Source: Cryobacterium sp. MP_M3
GTDB lineage: Bacteria; Actinomycetota; Actinomycetes; Actinomycetales; Microbacteriaceae
DNA: 64,000 bases
Direction: 5' to 3'
Assembly (NCBI RefSeq): GCF_015752155.1
Contig: NZ_JADOVI010000001.1
Location: 372,001 to 436,000 of the forward strand
Both the position numbers and the translations under genes were made by a program. This document shows positions 32,925 to 41,244 of the stretch, piece after piece. Under the pieces are notes generated by a model. The model saw only the letters and a program-made list of their open reading frames with translations. It made no database searches and was not told the origin of the DNA. Each line of letters starts with the position of its first letter. The stretch's first letter is position 1.

Positions 32925-33746
32925 ATGAAACGCACCGCCTCCTCGCATCTGGCCCTCGAAGCCCTGGCGCCGGCGCGTCTCGTCGTGTCGGTGGCCGTTG
33001 CCGCCGACGCGGATGGTTCCGGGTCGGCCGCGCCCGGCCTCACCGCGGTGGAGCGCCTCTCGATCGGCCAGGCCGGGGCATCCGTGGCGGTGCGTGAGAT
33101 CGTCGACCAGCACGGCACCAGGCTGCACCTGGCGGATGTCCAGGCCGGCCCGGTCGACGTCGAGTACCACGTCGAGGTGGCGGGCCAGGCTGCTCCGGCG
33201 AGCGTGGGCGAGGTCGACCTGATCCGGTACCTGCGCCCCAGCCGTTACTGCGAGTCCGACCGGCTCGGGCCGACCGCGCAGGCCGAGTTCTCGGGCCTGG
33301 CCGGGCTGGACCTGCTGGCCGGGGTCAGTTCCTGGGTCGGCAGCCGGCTGTCCTACGTTCCCGGTGCGAGCCTGCCCACCGACGGCGCCGTGCGCACCCT
33401 CCTCGCCCGGCAGGGTGTCTGCCGCGACTACGCCCACCTCGTGATCGCCCTGCTGCGCGCCAGGGATGTGCCGGCGCGGCTCGTGTCCGTCTACGCCCCC
33501 GGCCTGTCGCCGATGGACTTCCACGCCGTGGCGGAGGCCTTCGTGGACGGCGCCTGGCACGTGGTCGACGCGACCACGCTCGCGCCCCGGCAGACGCTCG
33601 TGCGGATCGCCACTGGCCGGGACGCGGCGGACACCGCCTTCCTCACCACGATCGGCGGCGGGGTGCTGCTGCACACCCTCGAGGTGTCCGCCGTCGCCGA
33701 CGAGCTGCCCCGGGACGACGTGACCGAGCTCGTGCAGTTGCGTTGA
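32925..33746 (+). CDS. transglutaminase-like cysteine protease-fold protein
   Basis: 273 residues. The C-terminal half carries the transglutaminase triad: Cys in RQGVCRDYAHLVIALLRA, His in SPMDFHAVAEAFV and Asp in WHVVDATTLAP. The N-terminal half is a beta-rich domain common to bacterial TGase-like proteins. TATCAT (32913-32918) stands 6 nt before ATG 32925, so the message may be leaderless, though GGGG also precedes the ATG. Such proteins can act as peptidases or amide-forming enzymes; which applies here is not known. No signal peptide is seen. Confidence 0.85.
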   Translation: MKRTASSHLALEALAPARLVVSVAVAADADGSGSAAPGLTAVERLSIGQAGASVAVREIVDQHGTRLHLADVQAGPVDVEYHVEVAGQAAPASVGEVDLIRYLRPSRYCESDRLGPTAQAEFSGLAGLDLLAGVSSWVGSRLSYVPGASLPTDGAVRTLLARQGVCRDYAHLVIALLRARDVPARLVSVYAPGLSPMDFHAVAEAFVDGAWHVVDATTLAPRQTLVRIATGRDAADTAFLTTIGGGVLLHTLEVSAVADELPRDDVTELVQLR

Positions 33747-33828
33747 CCCGTCGGAGAGTGCCGGGGCCGCGCCGGTTGCGGCAGCCGGAGCCCGCTGCCG
33801 CGGCAGCGGCCTGCAGAACCGGGCGCGG

Positions 33829-34485
33829 TTAGAGTCCCTGCTCGACCATGTCGACGACCCGGCGGATGAGGCCCTCGGCCTGTTCCGGCCCGAGCGCCCG
33901 GAGCGGACCGGTGATCAGGAGCATCGCAAGCCCGTGCACGGCCGACCAGGCCAGGAACTCGGCCTCTGCCCGACGCTCCGCCGGGAGGGCGCCCACGGTG
34001 ACAAGCCGGTCGAGCGCATCGGTGAGCAGTTGGAAGGGGGTGCGGCCGGAGGTGCCGGCCCGTGACCCGCTGGTCGCGCTCTCCAGGTCGGTCGAGGCGG
34101 TGAACGCGGTCTGGAACAGCCCGGGCTCGGCCAGGGCGAAGTGCAGATAGCCGGTGCCGACCGCGCGGAATCGCAACCGGGCAGCGGCGACCGGGTCCGT
34201 CGCATCCGCTACCAGGGCCTGTTCGGCCTCGATCGCCTCCGCCACCCGCCCCTGGCTGGCCGAGCACACCGCTTCGAGCAGGGCCCTGCGGTCGGCGAAG
34301 TGCCGGTAGGCGGCGTTCGGGGAGACGCCGGCCCGGCGGGTGGCCGCCCGCAGCGCCACCGCGGCCGGACCTCCCGCCCGGGCGAGTTCGACGCCCGCCT
34401 CGACGAGGGCGCGGCTGAGGTCGCCGTGCCGGTAGGTGTCCCGGCCGCCGATGTTCGCGCCCGGTGGAATTCCGATGGTTGTCAC
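33829..34485 (-). CDS. TetR family repressor of adjacent ABC exporter
   Basis: 218 residues. The helix-turn-helix region (YRHGDLSRALVEAGVELARA, then RAATRRAGVSPNAAYRHFAD, residues ~15-65) is followed by a helical domain with a TetR C-terminal pattern (EAEFLAWSAVHGLAMLLITG). The start is GTG 34485. It is divergent from the DrrA/DrrB-type exporter genes across 81 bp that contain a strong palindrome, so it most likely represses the exporter and itself until a drug-like ligand binds. Confidence 0.9.
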   Translation of the reverse strand: MTTIGIPPGANIGGRDTYRHGDLSRALVEAGVELARAGGPAAVALRAATRRAGVSPNAAYRHFADRRALLEAVCSASQGRVAEAIEAEQALVADATDPVAAARLRFRAVGTGYLHFALAEPGLFQTAFTASTDLESATSGSRAGTSGRTPFQLLTDALDRLVTVGALPAERRAEAEFLAWSAVHGLAMLLITGPLRALGPEQAEGLIRRVVDMVEQGL

Positions 34486-34516
34486 AGCCCCGTTGCCTCG
34501 TTACCATGGTCAAGAC

Positions 34517-34537
34517 AATGTGTACAACGTCTACATT
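34517..34537. promoter_or_regulatory. TetR operator in TetR-exporter intergenic region
   Basis: Inverted repeat AATGTGTAC-AAC-GTCTACATT, 7 of 9 arm positions complementary (core AATGT...AC / GT...ACATT). It lies 31 nt upstream of the TetR gene start and 29 nt upstream of the exporter start. A TACATT hexamer (34532-34537) inside it could be the exporter -10, so binding would block transcription. Confidence 0.65.
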
Positions 34538-34566
34538 AGCGCACCAGGGCAGGCAGGCACACTCTC

Positions 34567-35562
34567 ATGACCATCATCGAAGCCAGGGGGCTCACCAAGA
34601 CCTACCGCTCGAAGAGCGGACCGGTGCACGCTCTCGCCGGACTCGACCTCTCCGTCCCGCGCGGGTCGGTCAAGGCCCTGCTCGGCCCGAACGGGGCCGG
34701 CAAGACCACCGTCGTGAAAATGCTCACGACCCTGATCAGGCCGGATGCCGGCACCGCCTTCGTCGACGGGATCGACGTCGTGGCCGACCCGAAGGGCGTG
34801 CGGCGAATCATCGGGGTGTCGGGCCAGTACGCGGCCGTCGACGAGAACCTGACCGGGTTCGAGAACCTGGAAATGGTCGGCCGGCTCTACCACCTCGGCG
34901 GGGCGCTGGCCCGGCGCCGGGCCCAGGAGCTGATCGACCTGTTCGAGCTCACGGCCGCCGGAAACCGACCGGTCAAGGGCTTCTCAGGTGGCATGCGCCG
35001 CCGGATCGACCTCGCCGGCGCCCTCGTGATCAATCCCAAGGTCTTGTTCCTCGATGAACCCACCACCGGACTCGACCCGCGCAGCCGGATCGCGCTCTGG
35101 CAGGTGATCAAAGGCCTCGTTGCCGACGGCACCACGGTGCTGCTCACCACCCAGTACCTCGAAGAGGCCGACCAGCTCGCCGATGACATCGTCGTGATCG
35201 ACGACGGCCGGGTGATCGCCGAGGGCACCTCCGACCAGCTCAAGGCGCAGATCGGCGGGCACCGGCTGGAGATCGCCCTCGTCGACGCCGCGGACAGCGA
35301 CACCGCCCGCGGCATCCTCGCCAGGCTCGGCGACGGCGAACCGATCGTGACCACCGACGGCCGCGGCCTCGAGGTCGCCGTGAACGACGGCCCGCTCGTG
35401 CTGCAGCACGTGCTCGCGGCGCTCGGCGAGGCGAAGATCGGCCTGCACGACGCCGGGATGCGCCGGCCCACCCTCGATGACGTGTTCCTCAAACTCACCG
35501 GCCACAAGGCCGACAAGGCCGCCCAGCAGGCCGAAGACGCCGAATTGGAGACCGTCAAATGA
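34567..35562 (+). CDS. DrrA-family ABC exporter ATP-binding protein
   Basis: 331 residues. Walker A LLGPNGAGKTTVVKML (near residue 42), signature FSGGMRRRIDLAGALV, Walker B LFLDEPTTGLDPRSR and the switch His in LLTTQYLEEADQLADDIVVID are intact. A C-terminal extension of ~90 residues matches the daunorubicin-resistance (DrrA) subfamily. It powers export by the membrane partner encoded next, whose ATG overlaps its stop (ATGA, 35559-35562). Control by the divergent TetR is likely. Substrate class is drug or lipid by family only. Confidence 0.93.
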   Translation: MTIIEARGLTKTYRSKSGPVHALAGLDLSVPRGSVKALLGPNGAGKTTVVKMLTTLIRPDAGTAFVDGIDVVADPKGVRRIIGVSGQYAAVDENLTGFENLEMVGRLYHLGGALARRRAQELIDLFELTAAGNRPVKGFSGGMRRRIDLAGALVINPKVLFLDEPTTGLDPRSRIALWQVIKGLVADGTTVLLTTQYLEEADQLADDIVVIDDGRVIAEGTSDQLKAQIGGHRLEIALVDAADSDTARGILARLGDGEPIVTTDGRGLEVAVNDGPLVLQHVLAALGEAKIGLHDAGMRRPTLDDVFLKLTGHKADKAAQQAEDAELETVK

Positions 35563-36386
35563 GCGTCGCCGCGACCCTCCCCGCCTGGAACCCGCTGTCG
35601 ATGTGGTACTCCGACGGCTGGACGGTGACCAAGCGCAACCTGATCAAGATCAAGCGGTCGCCCGACATGCTCGTCTTCGCCGTCATCCAGCCGATCATGT
35701 TCGTGCTCCTCTTCAGCCAGGTCTACGCCGGGGCCATCTCGGTGCAGGGAACCGACTATGTGCAATTCCTGATGGCCGGCATCTTCGCCCAGACCGTGGT
35801 CTTCGGTTCGACGTTCTCCGGCTCGGCGATGGCCCAGGACCTCAAGGAAGGCATCATCGACCGGTTCCGGAGCCTGCCGATGAGCTCCTCGGCCGTGCTG
35901 ATCGGCCGCACCAACAGCGACCTCGTGCTCAACACGATCTCGATGGTGATCATGATGGGCACCGGCCTCGCGGTCGGCTGGCGGGTGAACTCCTCAGCGC
36001 CCGAGTTCCTGGCCGGGATCGGACTGCTGCTGCTGTTCAGCTACGCGTTCAGCTGGGTGATGGCACTGCTGGGGATGAGCGTGAAGAGCCCGGAGGTCAT
36101 CAACAACGCCTCGTTCCTGATCCTCTTCCCGCTCACCTTCGTCTCAAACGCCTTCGTGCCGAGCGACACCCTCCCGACCCCCCTGCGGATCTTCGCGGAG
36201 TGGAACCCCGTCTCCTCCCTCGTGCAGGCGGCCCGTCAGCTGTTCGGCAACGAGGGTACGGCGCCGGTTCCCGACATCTGGACGATGCAGAACCCGATCG
36301 CCACCGTGCTGATCGGGATCAGTGTCATGCTGCTGGTGTTCGTGCCGCTGTGCATCCGCAAGTTCGCCTCGATCAGCTCCCGGTGA
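35559..36386 (+). CDS. DrrB-type ABC-2 exporter permease
   Basis: 275 residues with six membrane segments of the ABC-2 type: MLVFAVIQPIMFVLLFSQVY, FLMAGIFAQTVVFGSTFSG, LNTISMVIMMGTGLAVGW, AGIGLLLLFSYAFSWVMALL, ASFLILFPLTFVSNAFVPSD and ATVLIGISVMLLVFVPLCIR. The EGIIDRFRSLPMSSSAVLIGR coupling segment contacts the ATPase. It overlaps the ATPase gene by 4 bp and completes a two-gene exporter. Confidence 0.93.
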   Translation: MSVAATLPAWNPLSMWYSDGWTVTKRNLIKIKRSPDMLVFAVIQPIMFVLLFSQVYAGAISVQGTDYVQFLMAGIFAQTVVFGSTFSGSAMAQDLKEGIIDRFRSLPMSSSAVLIGRTNSDLVLNTISMVIMMGTGLAVGWRVNSSAPEFLAGIGLLLLFSYAFSWVMALLGMSVKSPEVINNASFLILFPLTFVSNAFVPSDTLPTPLRIFAEWNPVSSLVQAARQLFGNEGTAPVPDIWTMQNPIATVLIGISVMLLVFVPLCIRKFASISSR

Positions 36387-36452
36387 CCGGCGGCCACGCT
36401 CCGGCGGCTCAGATCCCACCGACCCGGATCCCACCGACCTATGGAGACTGAC

Positions 36453-36923
36453 ATGACAGAGCCACAGACCACACCGGGCCTCGGTATCGTCGCCGCCTTC
36501 AGCGGTTTCGCCGTTCCCGACATCGACGCGGCCCGCGCCTTCTACGCCGACACCCTCGGACTCACCGTTCGGGATGGCGGGATGGGCCTGCTGCGGCTGG
36601 AGCTGCCCGGCGGAGCCGAGGTGATGGTGTACCCCAAGCCGGACCATGTGCCGGCCGTGTTCACCATCCTCAACTTCGCCGTCAGCGACATCGACGCGGC
36701 CGTCGACGCCCTCCTCGCCCGCGGGGTGAGCTTCGAACGCTACCCGGGGTCTCCCCAGGACGACAAGGGCATCGCCCATGACCCGCGGGGACCGCAGATC
36801 GCCTGGTTCACCGACCCGGCCGGCAACATCCTCTCGGTGCTCCAGAACGTGCTCCAGGACGACCTGCGCCAGGACGACCTGCGCCAGGACGACCTGCGCC
36901 AGGACGACGGGGCTCCGGCGTGA
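36453..36923 (+). CDS. VOC (glyoxalase/bleomycin-resistance) family protein with repeat tail
   Basis: 156 residues with one VOC domain (FAVPDIDAARAFYADTLGLT, then GAEVMVYPKPDH, AVSDIDAAVDALLARGVSFE and WFTDPAGNILSVLQN). The metal ligands are partly conserved. The end is unusual: QDDLR repeated three times, then QDD, produced by a 15-bp tandem repeat, adding a charged tail absent from normal members. ATG 36453 follows GGAG by 6 nt. The stop overlaps the GTG of the GyrI-like gene (GTGA). The substrate is unknown. Confidence 0.85.
   Translation: MTEPQTTPGLGIVAAFSGFAVPDIDAARAFYADTLGLTVRDGGMGLLRLELPGGAEVMVYPKPDHVPAVFTILNFAVSDIDAAVDALLARGVSFERYPGSPQDDKGIAHDPRGPQIAWFTDPAGNILSVLQNVLQDDLRQDDLRQDDLRQDDGAPA
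36855..36908 (+). repeat. 15-bp tandem repeat inside VOC gene
   Basis: Unit CAGGACGACCTGCGC occurs three times head to tail (36855, 36870, 36885) plus nine bases of a fourth. The unit is a multiple of three, so changes in copy number keep the frame. Confidence 0.9.
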
Positions 36924-37615
36924 GCGCCGAAGTGCCGTTCAGGACCGACCGGCGCACCGGCAAGCTCCGGGCGCCGCGGAACACCGCGCCGGCGGGGGCG
37001 GGCCCGTGGGACGTGAAGAAGGCGCTCAAGCCCTTCTACGCGCCGGCGAACCGGGAGTGGGAGCTCGTCGAGGTCCCACCGCAACGGTTCATCGCCGTCG
37101 ACGGGAGCGGCGACCCGAACACGGCGACTGCCTACGCGGAGGCCGTCGAGGCCCTCTACGCGGTGGCCTACGGCATCAAGTTCCAGGCCAAGCGCGAGCT
37201 CGGGCGTGACGCGGTCGTGGCGCCGCTGGAGGGCCTCTGGTACGCCGACGACGCATCCGTCTTCACCGCGGGGTCGAAGTCGCAGTGGCACTGGACCATG
37301 CTGATCAGCGAGCCCGACTGGGTGACGGATGCCTTCGTCGGCCAGGTCATCGCGGCTGCGAGCGCGAAGAAGAAGCTGCCTGCCCTCGCCAGGGTGCGCA
37401 CCGAGACCCTCGACGAGGGACTCTCCGCCCAACTGCTGCACCTCGGCCCCTACGATGACGAGGCGCCGGTGCTCGCCGCCCTGCACGGTGACTTCCTCGC
37501 CGCGAACGGGCTGCGCCTGAACGGCCGGCACCACGAGGTGTATCTCAGCGATCCACGGCGGACCGAGCCGGCCAGGCTCAAGACGGTGCTGCGACAGCCG
37601 GTCGGCCGGCTCTGA
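36920..37615 (+). CDS. GyrI-like small-molecule-binding domain protein
   Basis: 231 residues of the stand-alone GyrI-like (SOUL/AraC-effector) fold. Typical blocks are VKKALKPFYAPANREWELVEVPPQRFIAVDG (start of the family), LYAVAYGIKF, PLEGLWYADD, WHWTMLISEPDWV and LLHLGPYDDEAPVLAALH. The fold binds hydrophobic cations or drugs without a DNA-binding part. GTG 36920 overlaps the VOC gene stop, so both are probably made together. The pair lies downstream of a drug-type exporter, consistent with small-molecule resistance; this link is inferred. Confidence 0.87.
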   Translation: MSAEVPFRTDRRTGKLRAPRNTAPAGAGPWDVKKALKPFYAPANREWELVEVPPQRFIAVDGSGDPNTATAYAEAVEALYAVAYGIKFQAKRELGRDAVVAPLEGLWYADDASVFTAGSKSQWHWTMLISEPDWVTDAFVGQVIAAASAKKKLPALARVRTETLDEGLSAQLLHLGPYDDEAPVLAALHGDFLAANGLRLNGRHHEVYLSDPRRTEPARLKTVLRQPVGRL

Positions 37616-37645
37616 ACCGCACCGGCCTGGAATGCCCGGCGCCGT

Positions 37646-38878
37646 CTACTCGGGGCGCCGGCGCAGTTCGGCCTGGATCAGCAGGGCGAGTTCGCGCAGC
37701 AGTACGGTGTCGATCTCGTCGGGAGACCGAGGCGAGGGGTCGAACACGCTGAGCACGCCGATCCGCTCACCGGATTCTGCTTCCACCGGGAAGCCGGCGT
37801 AGAAGCGGGTGTGCGGCTCGCCAACCACGAGGGGATGCTCGCGGGTGCGCGGGTCGAGCAGTGTGTCCGGAATGACCAGCGCGCCGGGGGAGCGGACCGC
37901 GATGGCGGTGACCGAACCGGCGAGCGGATAGACCCTGGGTGCCTCGCCCAGGTTGGACTTGTCCCACAGCCGGTCCCCGTCGACGAAGGTGAACGCGGCC
38001 GAACGGGTGCCGTAGGAGCGCCGCGCCAGCGCCACGACCCGGTCGAAACGTTCCTCCGGGTCGGTGTCGAGGAGACCCAGGGCGATGACAGCGCGCGCCC
38101 CCTCGGGGCCGGGCCACTCGGGATGGCCGGTCGGTGAACCGTCGTGGTCGATCTCGGAGGACGGGCCGTTGTGATGTTCCGCGTCGAGCGGCCCCTTCAT
38201 CGAGTCGGCGAGGTTCTCGGCCCAGGCGGCGTAGTCCGCCGCCGTGCGGATGCGGCCGGGCGTGCGGGCCCGGCCGGCCGGCATGGCGACGAAGTGCGCG
38301 TCCGGGAGGGGGGCGCAGACCGCGCCGGTCAGGTCGTTCAATGCCCGTGCATGCGTGGCGCCCAGGGAGCCCAGGGCGGTGTCATAGGCCGCGATCGAAC
38401 GGATGGGTTGCACGCCGAGCACGAAGATGCGGGTGGTCCGGGAGGTGCTGCGACTGAGCTGGTCCAGGATCGCCTGGAGTTCACGCTGCCAGACCCGGGG
38501 CGAGATCAGGCCGACGGCATCGGTCGTGCCGACGCTGACCACGACGGCGTCGTAGCGCCACAGCTTCAGCCCGGCGAGTTCGGCGCGGGCGGACCTGATC
38601 GTGACCGCCGGACTCGGAACGACGTCGACGTCGGTGCCGCGCCCCGTGCGCGCCGACAGCGCCCGCGCGAGCGAGCCCGGCAAGGCGAGGTCGTGGCTGA
38701 CCACACCCCAGCCGACCGCAGGCCCGCTGCCGAAGAGCAGGATTCGATCACTGTTGATGCCGGCGGCGTGGGCCTGCGGGGCATCCCTCGGCCGTGGCAA
38801 GGTGTGGTAGTCGCGCGTCCTGGCGGCGATCCACGCGCGCATGACGGGTGCCATCGCCCAGCGGATGACTTCCCCCAC
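37646..38878 (-). CDS. SGNH-hydrolase-like and GAF domain fusion protein
   Basis: 410 residues. The N-terminal ~230 look like an SGNH/GDSL-type domain (RILLFGSGPAVGWGVVSHDL, YDAVVVSVGTTDAVGLISP, RIFVLGVQPI), with GSG in place of the usual GDS. The C-terminal ~160 form a GAF-like sensor (LGLLDTDPEERFDRVVALAR, then RFYAGFPVEAESGERIGVLS). GTG 38878 has GAGGAG 5 nt upstream. Whether the hydrolase part is active is doubtful because the nucleophile block is altered. It may sense a small ligand. It is preceded by the divergent promoter region of no known partner. Confidence 0.72.
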   Translation of the reverse strand: MGEVIRWAMAPVMRAWIAARTRDYHTLPRPRDAPQAHAAGINSDRILLFGSGPAVGWGVVSHDLALPGSLARALSARTGRGTDVDVVPSPAVTIRSARAELAGLKLWRYDAVVVSVGTTDAVGLISPRVWQRELQAILDQLSRSTSRTTRIFVLGVQPIRSIAAYDTALGSLGATHARALNDLTGAVCAPLPDAHFVAMPAGRARTPGRIRTAADYAAWAENLADSMKGPLDAEHHNGPSSEIDHDGSPTGHPEWPGPEGARAVIALGLLDTDPEERFDRVVALARRSYGTRSAAFTFVDGDRLWDKSNLGEAPRVYPLAGSVTAIAVRSPGALVIPDTLLDPRTREHPLVVGEPHTRFYAGFPVEAESGERIGVLSVFDPSPRSPDEIDTVLLRELALLIQAELRRRPE

Positions 38879-39025
38879 TGAAACTCCTCGAGACCGAAAT
38901 GAATCTCCAGCCGGCAAATCGTGGAGCCCGTTGAGCTTATATCAGCTAACCGCCGAGCGCGAGTCGCCGCGGTGGCGCAGACCGGTTCGCAGCGGCCGCC
39001 GGCGCCCGGCTGCCAGGCCCGCCGG

Positions 39026-39814
39026 CTAGCGGGAGCCGCGGCGCTTGCCCTTCTTCGGGCTCGCGGTGGGGCGGGTGCGGCCGGGCGCGCTCGGGGTCTT
39101 CCGGGAGACGGCCGGCTTCGCTTTCGCGGCGGCGACGCGCACCGCCTTCGCGGCAGCCTTCGCCTTGTCGGTCTTCTTTTCCTTCTTCACCCGTTCGGCC
39201 GGCAGCGAGTCGATCCGCGAGCTGTCCTTCGTGCGCCCGCGCACGATGCCGATGAACTCCTCGACATCCTCGGTCGTCTCGCTCGAGAGCCAGGCCAGGG
39301 ACACCTGGCTTTCCGCCACGTCCTCGACCGGCCGGGACACGACATCCTTTCGGCTGTGCAGCCGGGCGATCGAGTGGGGGACGATCAGGATGCCCACCCC
39401 GGCCGCGACCTGTTCCATCGCCTCATCGAGGTCGCGCATCTTGGGCAGAGCGCGGCGGGTGCCGTCGCGGAGCTCGGTCGCCACCGCACGCCACTCCGGC
39501 ACGGCGTCGGGGTCCTGCAGGAGGTGCTCGTCGGCCAGGTCGGCGACGAGAACACTGTCCTGGTCGGCGATGAAGTGGTCCTTCGCCGCGACGACCACGG
39601 GGATCTCGCGGTACAGGGCGATCAGGCTCAGGTCGGTCTCGTCGATGGGCAGCCGCACCAGGCTGACCTGGGCGCGACCGTCGCGGAGCACCTGGTCCTG
39701 CTCCGCGGGTTCCGTGCGGAAGACCTCGAGCGGCTGGTCGGGTCGGCGTTCGGCCCAGATGCGAGTCCACTTGGTGGGGGTCACACCGGCGACGAAGGCA
39801 ATGGAAAAAGTCAC
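39026..39814 (-). CDS. LysR substrate-binding-domain protein lacking HTH, with Lys-rich tail
   Basis: 262 residues. The body is a periplasmic-binding-like effector domain of the LysR type (FSIAFVAGVTPTKWTRIWAE, LVRLPIDETDLSLIALYREI, MEQVAAGVGILIVPHSIARL) but there is no N-terminal helix-turn-helix. The last ~55 residues are histone H1-like (KKEKKTDKAKAAAKAVRVAA, KPAVSRKTPSAPG, SPKKGKRRGSR), which could bind DNA or RNA non-specifically. GTG 39814 fits GAGAGG 6 nt upstream; ATG 39820 abuts that site. It is divergent from a DUF5997 gene, an arrangement I recall in many actinobacteria. Confidence 0.82.
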   Translation of the reverse strand: MTFSIAFVAGVTPTKWTRIWAERRPDQPLEVFRTEPAEQDQVLRDGRAQVSLVRLPIDETDLSLIALYREIPVVVAAKDHFIADQDSVLVADLADEHLLQDPDAVPEWRAVATELRDGTRRALPKMRDLDEAMEQVAAGVGILIVPHSIARLHSRKDVVSRPVEDVAESQVSLAWLSSETTEDVEEFIGIVRGRTKDSSRIDSLPAERVKKEKKTDKAKAAAKAVRVAAAKAKPAVSRKTPSAPGRTRPTASPKKGKRRGSR

Positions 39815-39890
39815 CGGCATCCTCTCTGGTTCGGTTTGATCGGTGCCGACCCGCCGGATCGATACCGCTCTCAGGCTATACGCTTGACTA

Positions 39891-40328
39891 ATGACCGAGA
39901 AGAAGACCCAGACCATGAAGCCCGCCACGGCGGCCCAGAAGCTCGGGATTCTGCTCGAAGCAGCCCCGGAGGATTTCCAGTCTTCGCCCATTTCGCGCAC
40001 CGACCTGGCCGCGCTGGACGCGAACCCGCCGGAGTGGCTGCTCGAATTGCGTGCCAACGGCCCACACCCGAAGCAGGTCGTGGCGGCCAAGCTCGGCGTG
40101 TCGATCTCCGGCCTCGTGCGTGGCAAGGTGACGGAGCCGCTCACCACGGCCGAGATCCTGGCCCTGCTGCAGCAGCCGCCGGCCTGGCTGGTCACCGAGC
40201 GCGCGACCCAGTTCGAGGTCCGCGAAGAGCAGATCCGGGTCAAGGACCGCGACGCCGAGCGTGCCCGCAAGGCGGCGCACATCGTTCGCCAGGCCGCCCA
40301 GAACGAAAAGGCCGGCCGCGGCCGCTAA
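39891..40328 (+). CDS. DUF5997 family protein
   Basis: 145 residues. The block MKPATAAQKLGILLEAAPEDF, then DANPPEWLLELRANGPHPKQVVAAKLGVSISGLVRG and LTTAEILALLQQPPAWLVTE, is typical of the actinobacterial DUF5997 family of unknown function. VVAAKLGVSISGLVRG looks like a helix-turn-helix, so it could supply the DNA-binding function that the divergent LysR-like neighbour lacks. The C-terminus is charged and helical. Family call is good; the partnership is inference. Confidence 0.85.
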   Translation: MTEKKTQTMKPATAAQKLGILLEAAPEDFQSSPISRTDLAALDANPPEWLLELRANGPHPKQVVAAKLGVSISGLVRGKVTEPLTTAEILALLQQPPAWLVTERATQFEVREEQIRVKDRDAERARKAAHIVRQAAQNEKAGRGR

Positions 40329-40379
40329 GCCGCTGGCCGCTGACCCGCGGAGAGGCTGCCCGGCCCGCGCGGCCACCGG

Positions 40380-41108
40380 TCAGACAGCGAGCCTCGCGTA
40401 CTGCTCGCGCAGGAAGCCGACGATCTCGCCGAGTTCGGCCTGCGAGATGGAGTGCCCCATCCCCTCGTAGATGCGCTCGGTGAGGTCGGAGTGGCCCGGC
40501 AGCCAGGCCTGCGTGCGTTCGATCGCATCCTGGGGGATCACCGGGTCGGCCGTGCCACGACCCCAGAAGACCGGGAGGCGCAGTTCGGCCAGTCGGACGT
40601 CGCCCGGATGCTCGCTGCGGCCCACGAAACCCGACAGCTGTACCGCGAACGCGAACCGGTCGGGCGCCTGGCGCAGCAACTGGAGGGCCATCGCTCCGCC
40701 CTGGGAGAAGCCGAGCAGGCCCACCGAGGTCGGCTGCTCCGGCAGGGCGTCGAGCCAGGCCAGCACGCCGGAGGCGGCCGCGGTGAGGGCGTCGGCGCTC
40801 GGCGCCCCGGGGTTGACCGTCGCCCCGGCCGCACCGATCGGGAACCAGGCCCAGCCGGGACCGGCCGAGAGCGGCGCGCGGAGGGCCGCGATCACCGGGT
40901 GCAACGGAAGATGCGGCGCGAGGGAGAAGAGGTCACCCTCGTGCGAGCCGTAGCCGTGCAGGATCAGCAGCAGGGGGCGGCCGCCCCGGTCCGCGGGGCC
41001 GGATGACCAGAGCACGGCCTCCGGGTCGATCGCTTCGATCCGCTCGGCGGCCGGTTCGATCCGCTCTGGTTGGATCCGCTCGGGGTTGCCCTGTTCGCTG
41101 TTGCCCAT
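40380..41108 (-). CDS. alpha/beta hydrolase (carboxylesterase/phospholipase type)
   Basis: 242 residues. The oxyanion block LLILHGYGSHEGDLF, the nucleophile elbow GLLGFSQGGAMALQLL (Ser), an Asp in WGRGTADPVIP and the His in YEGMGHSISQAEL make a complete catalytic triad of the YpfH/carboxylesterase family. AAAGG precedes ATG 41108. The N-terminal 30 residues are a charged repeat-like lead (PERIQPERIEPAAERIEAI) outside the fold. It is cytoplasmic; the ester substrate is unknown. Confidence 0.87.
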   Translation of the reverse strand: MGNSEQGNPERIQPERIEPAAERIEAIDPEAVLWSSGPADRGGRPLLLILHGYGSHEGDLFSLAPHLPLHPVIAALRAPLSAGPGWAWFPIGAAGATVNPGAPSADALTAAASGVLAWLDALPEQPTSVGLLGFSQGGAMALQLLRQAPDRFAFAVQLSGFVGRSEHPGDVRLAELRLPVFWGRGTADPVIPQDAIERTQAWLPGHSDLTERIYEGMGHSISQAELGEIVGFLREQYARLAV

Positions 41109-41244
41109 CTCGGACCTTTCGTTTCGGGTGGCTGCCGGCTCGCGGCGACTGGTCCCAGTCTTCCACTGCGGCGGGGGCCGGCGCGTCCGGCGCTGTGATC
41201 GCGCCGGGGTGTTCAGGCATCGGGGCGCTCAGCCTCCGGTGTGC

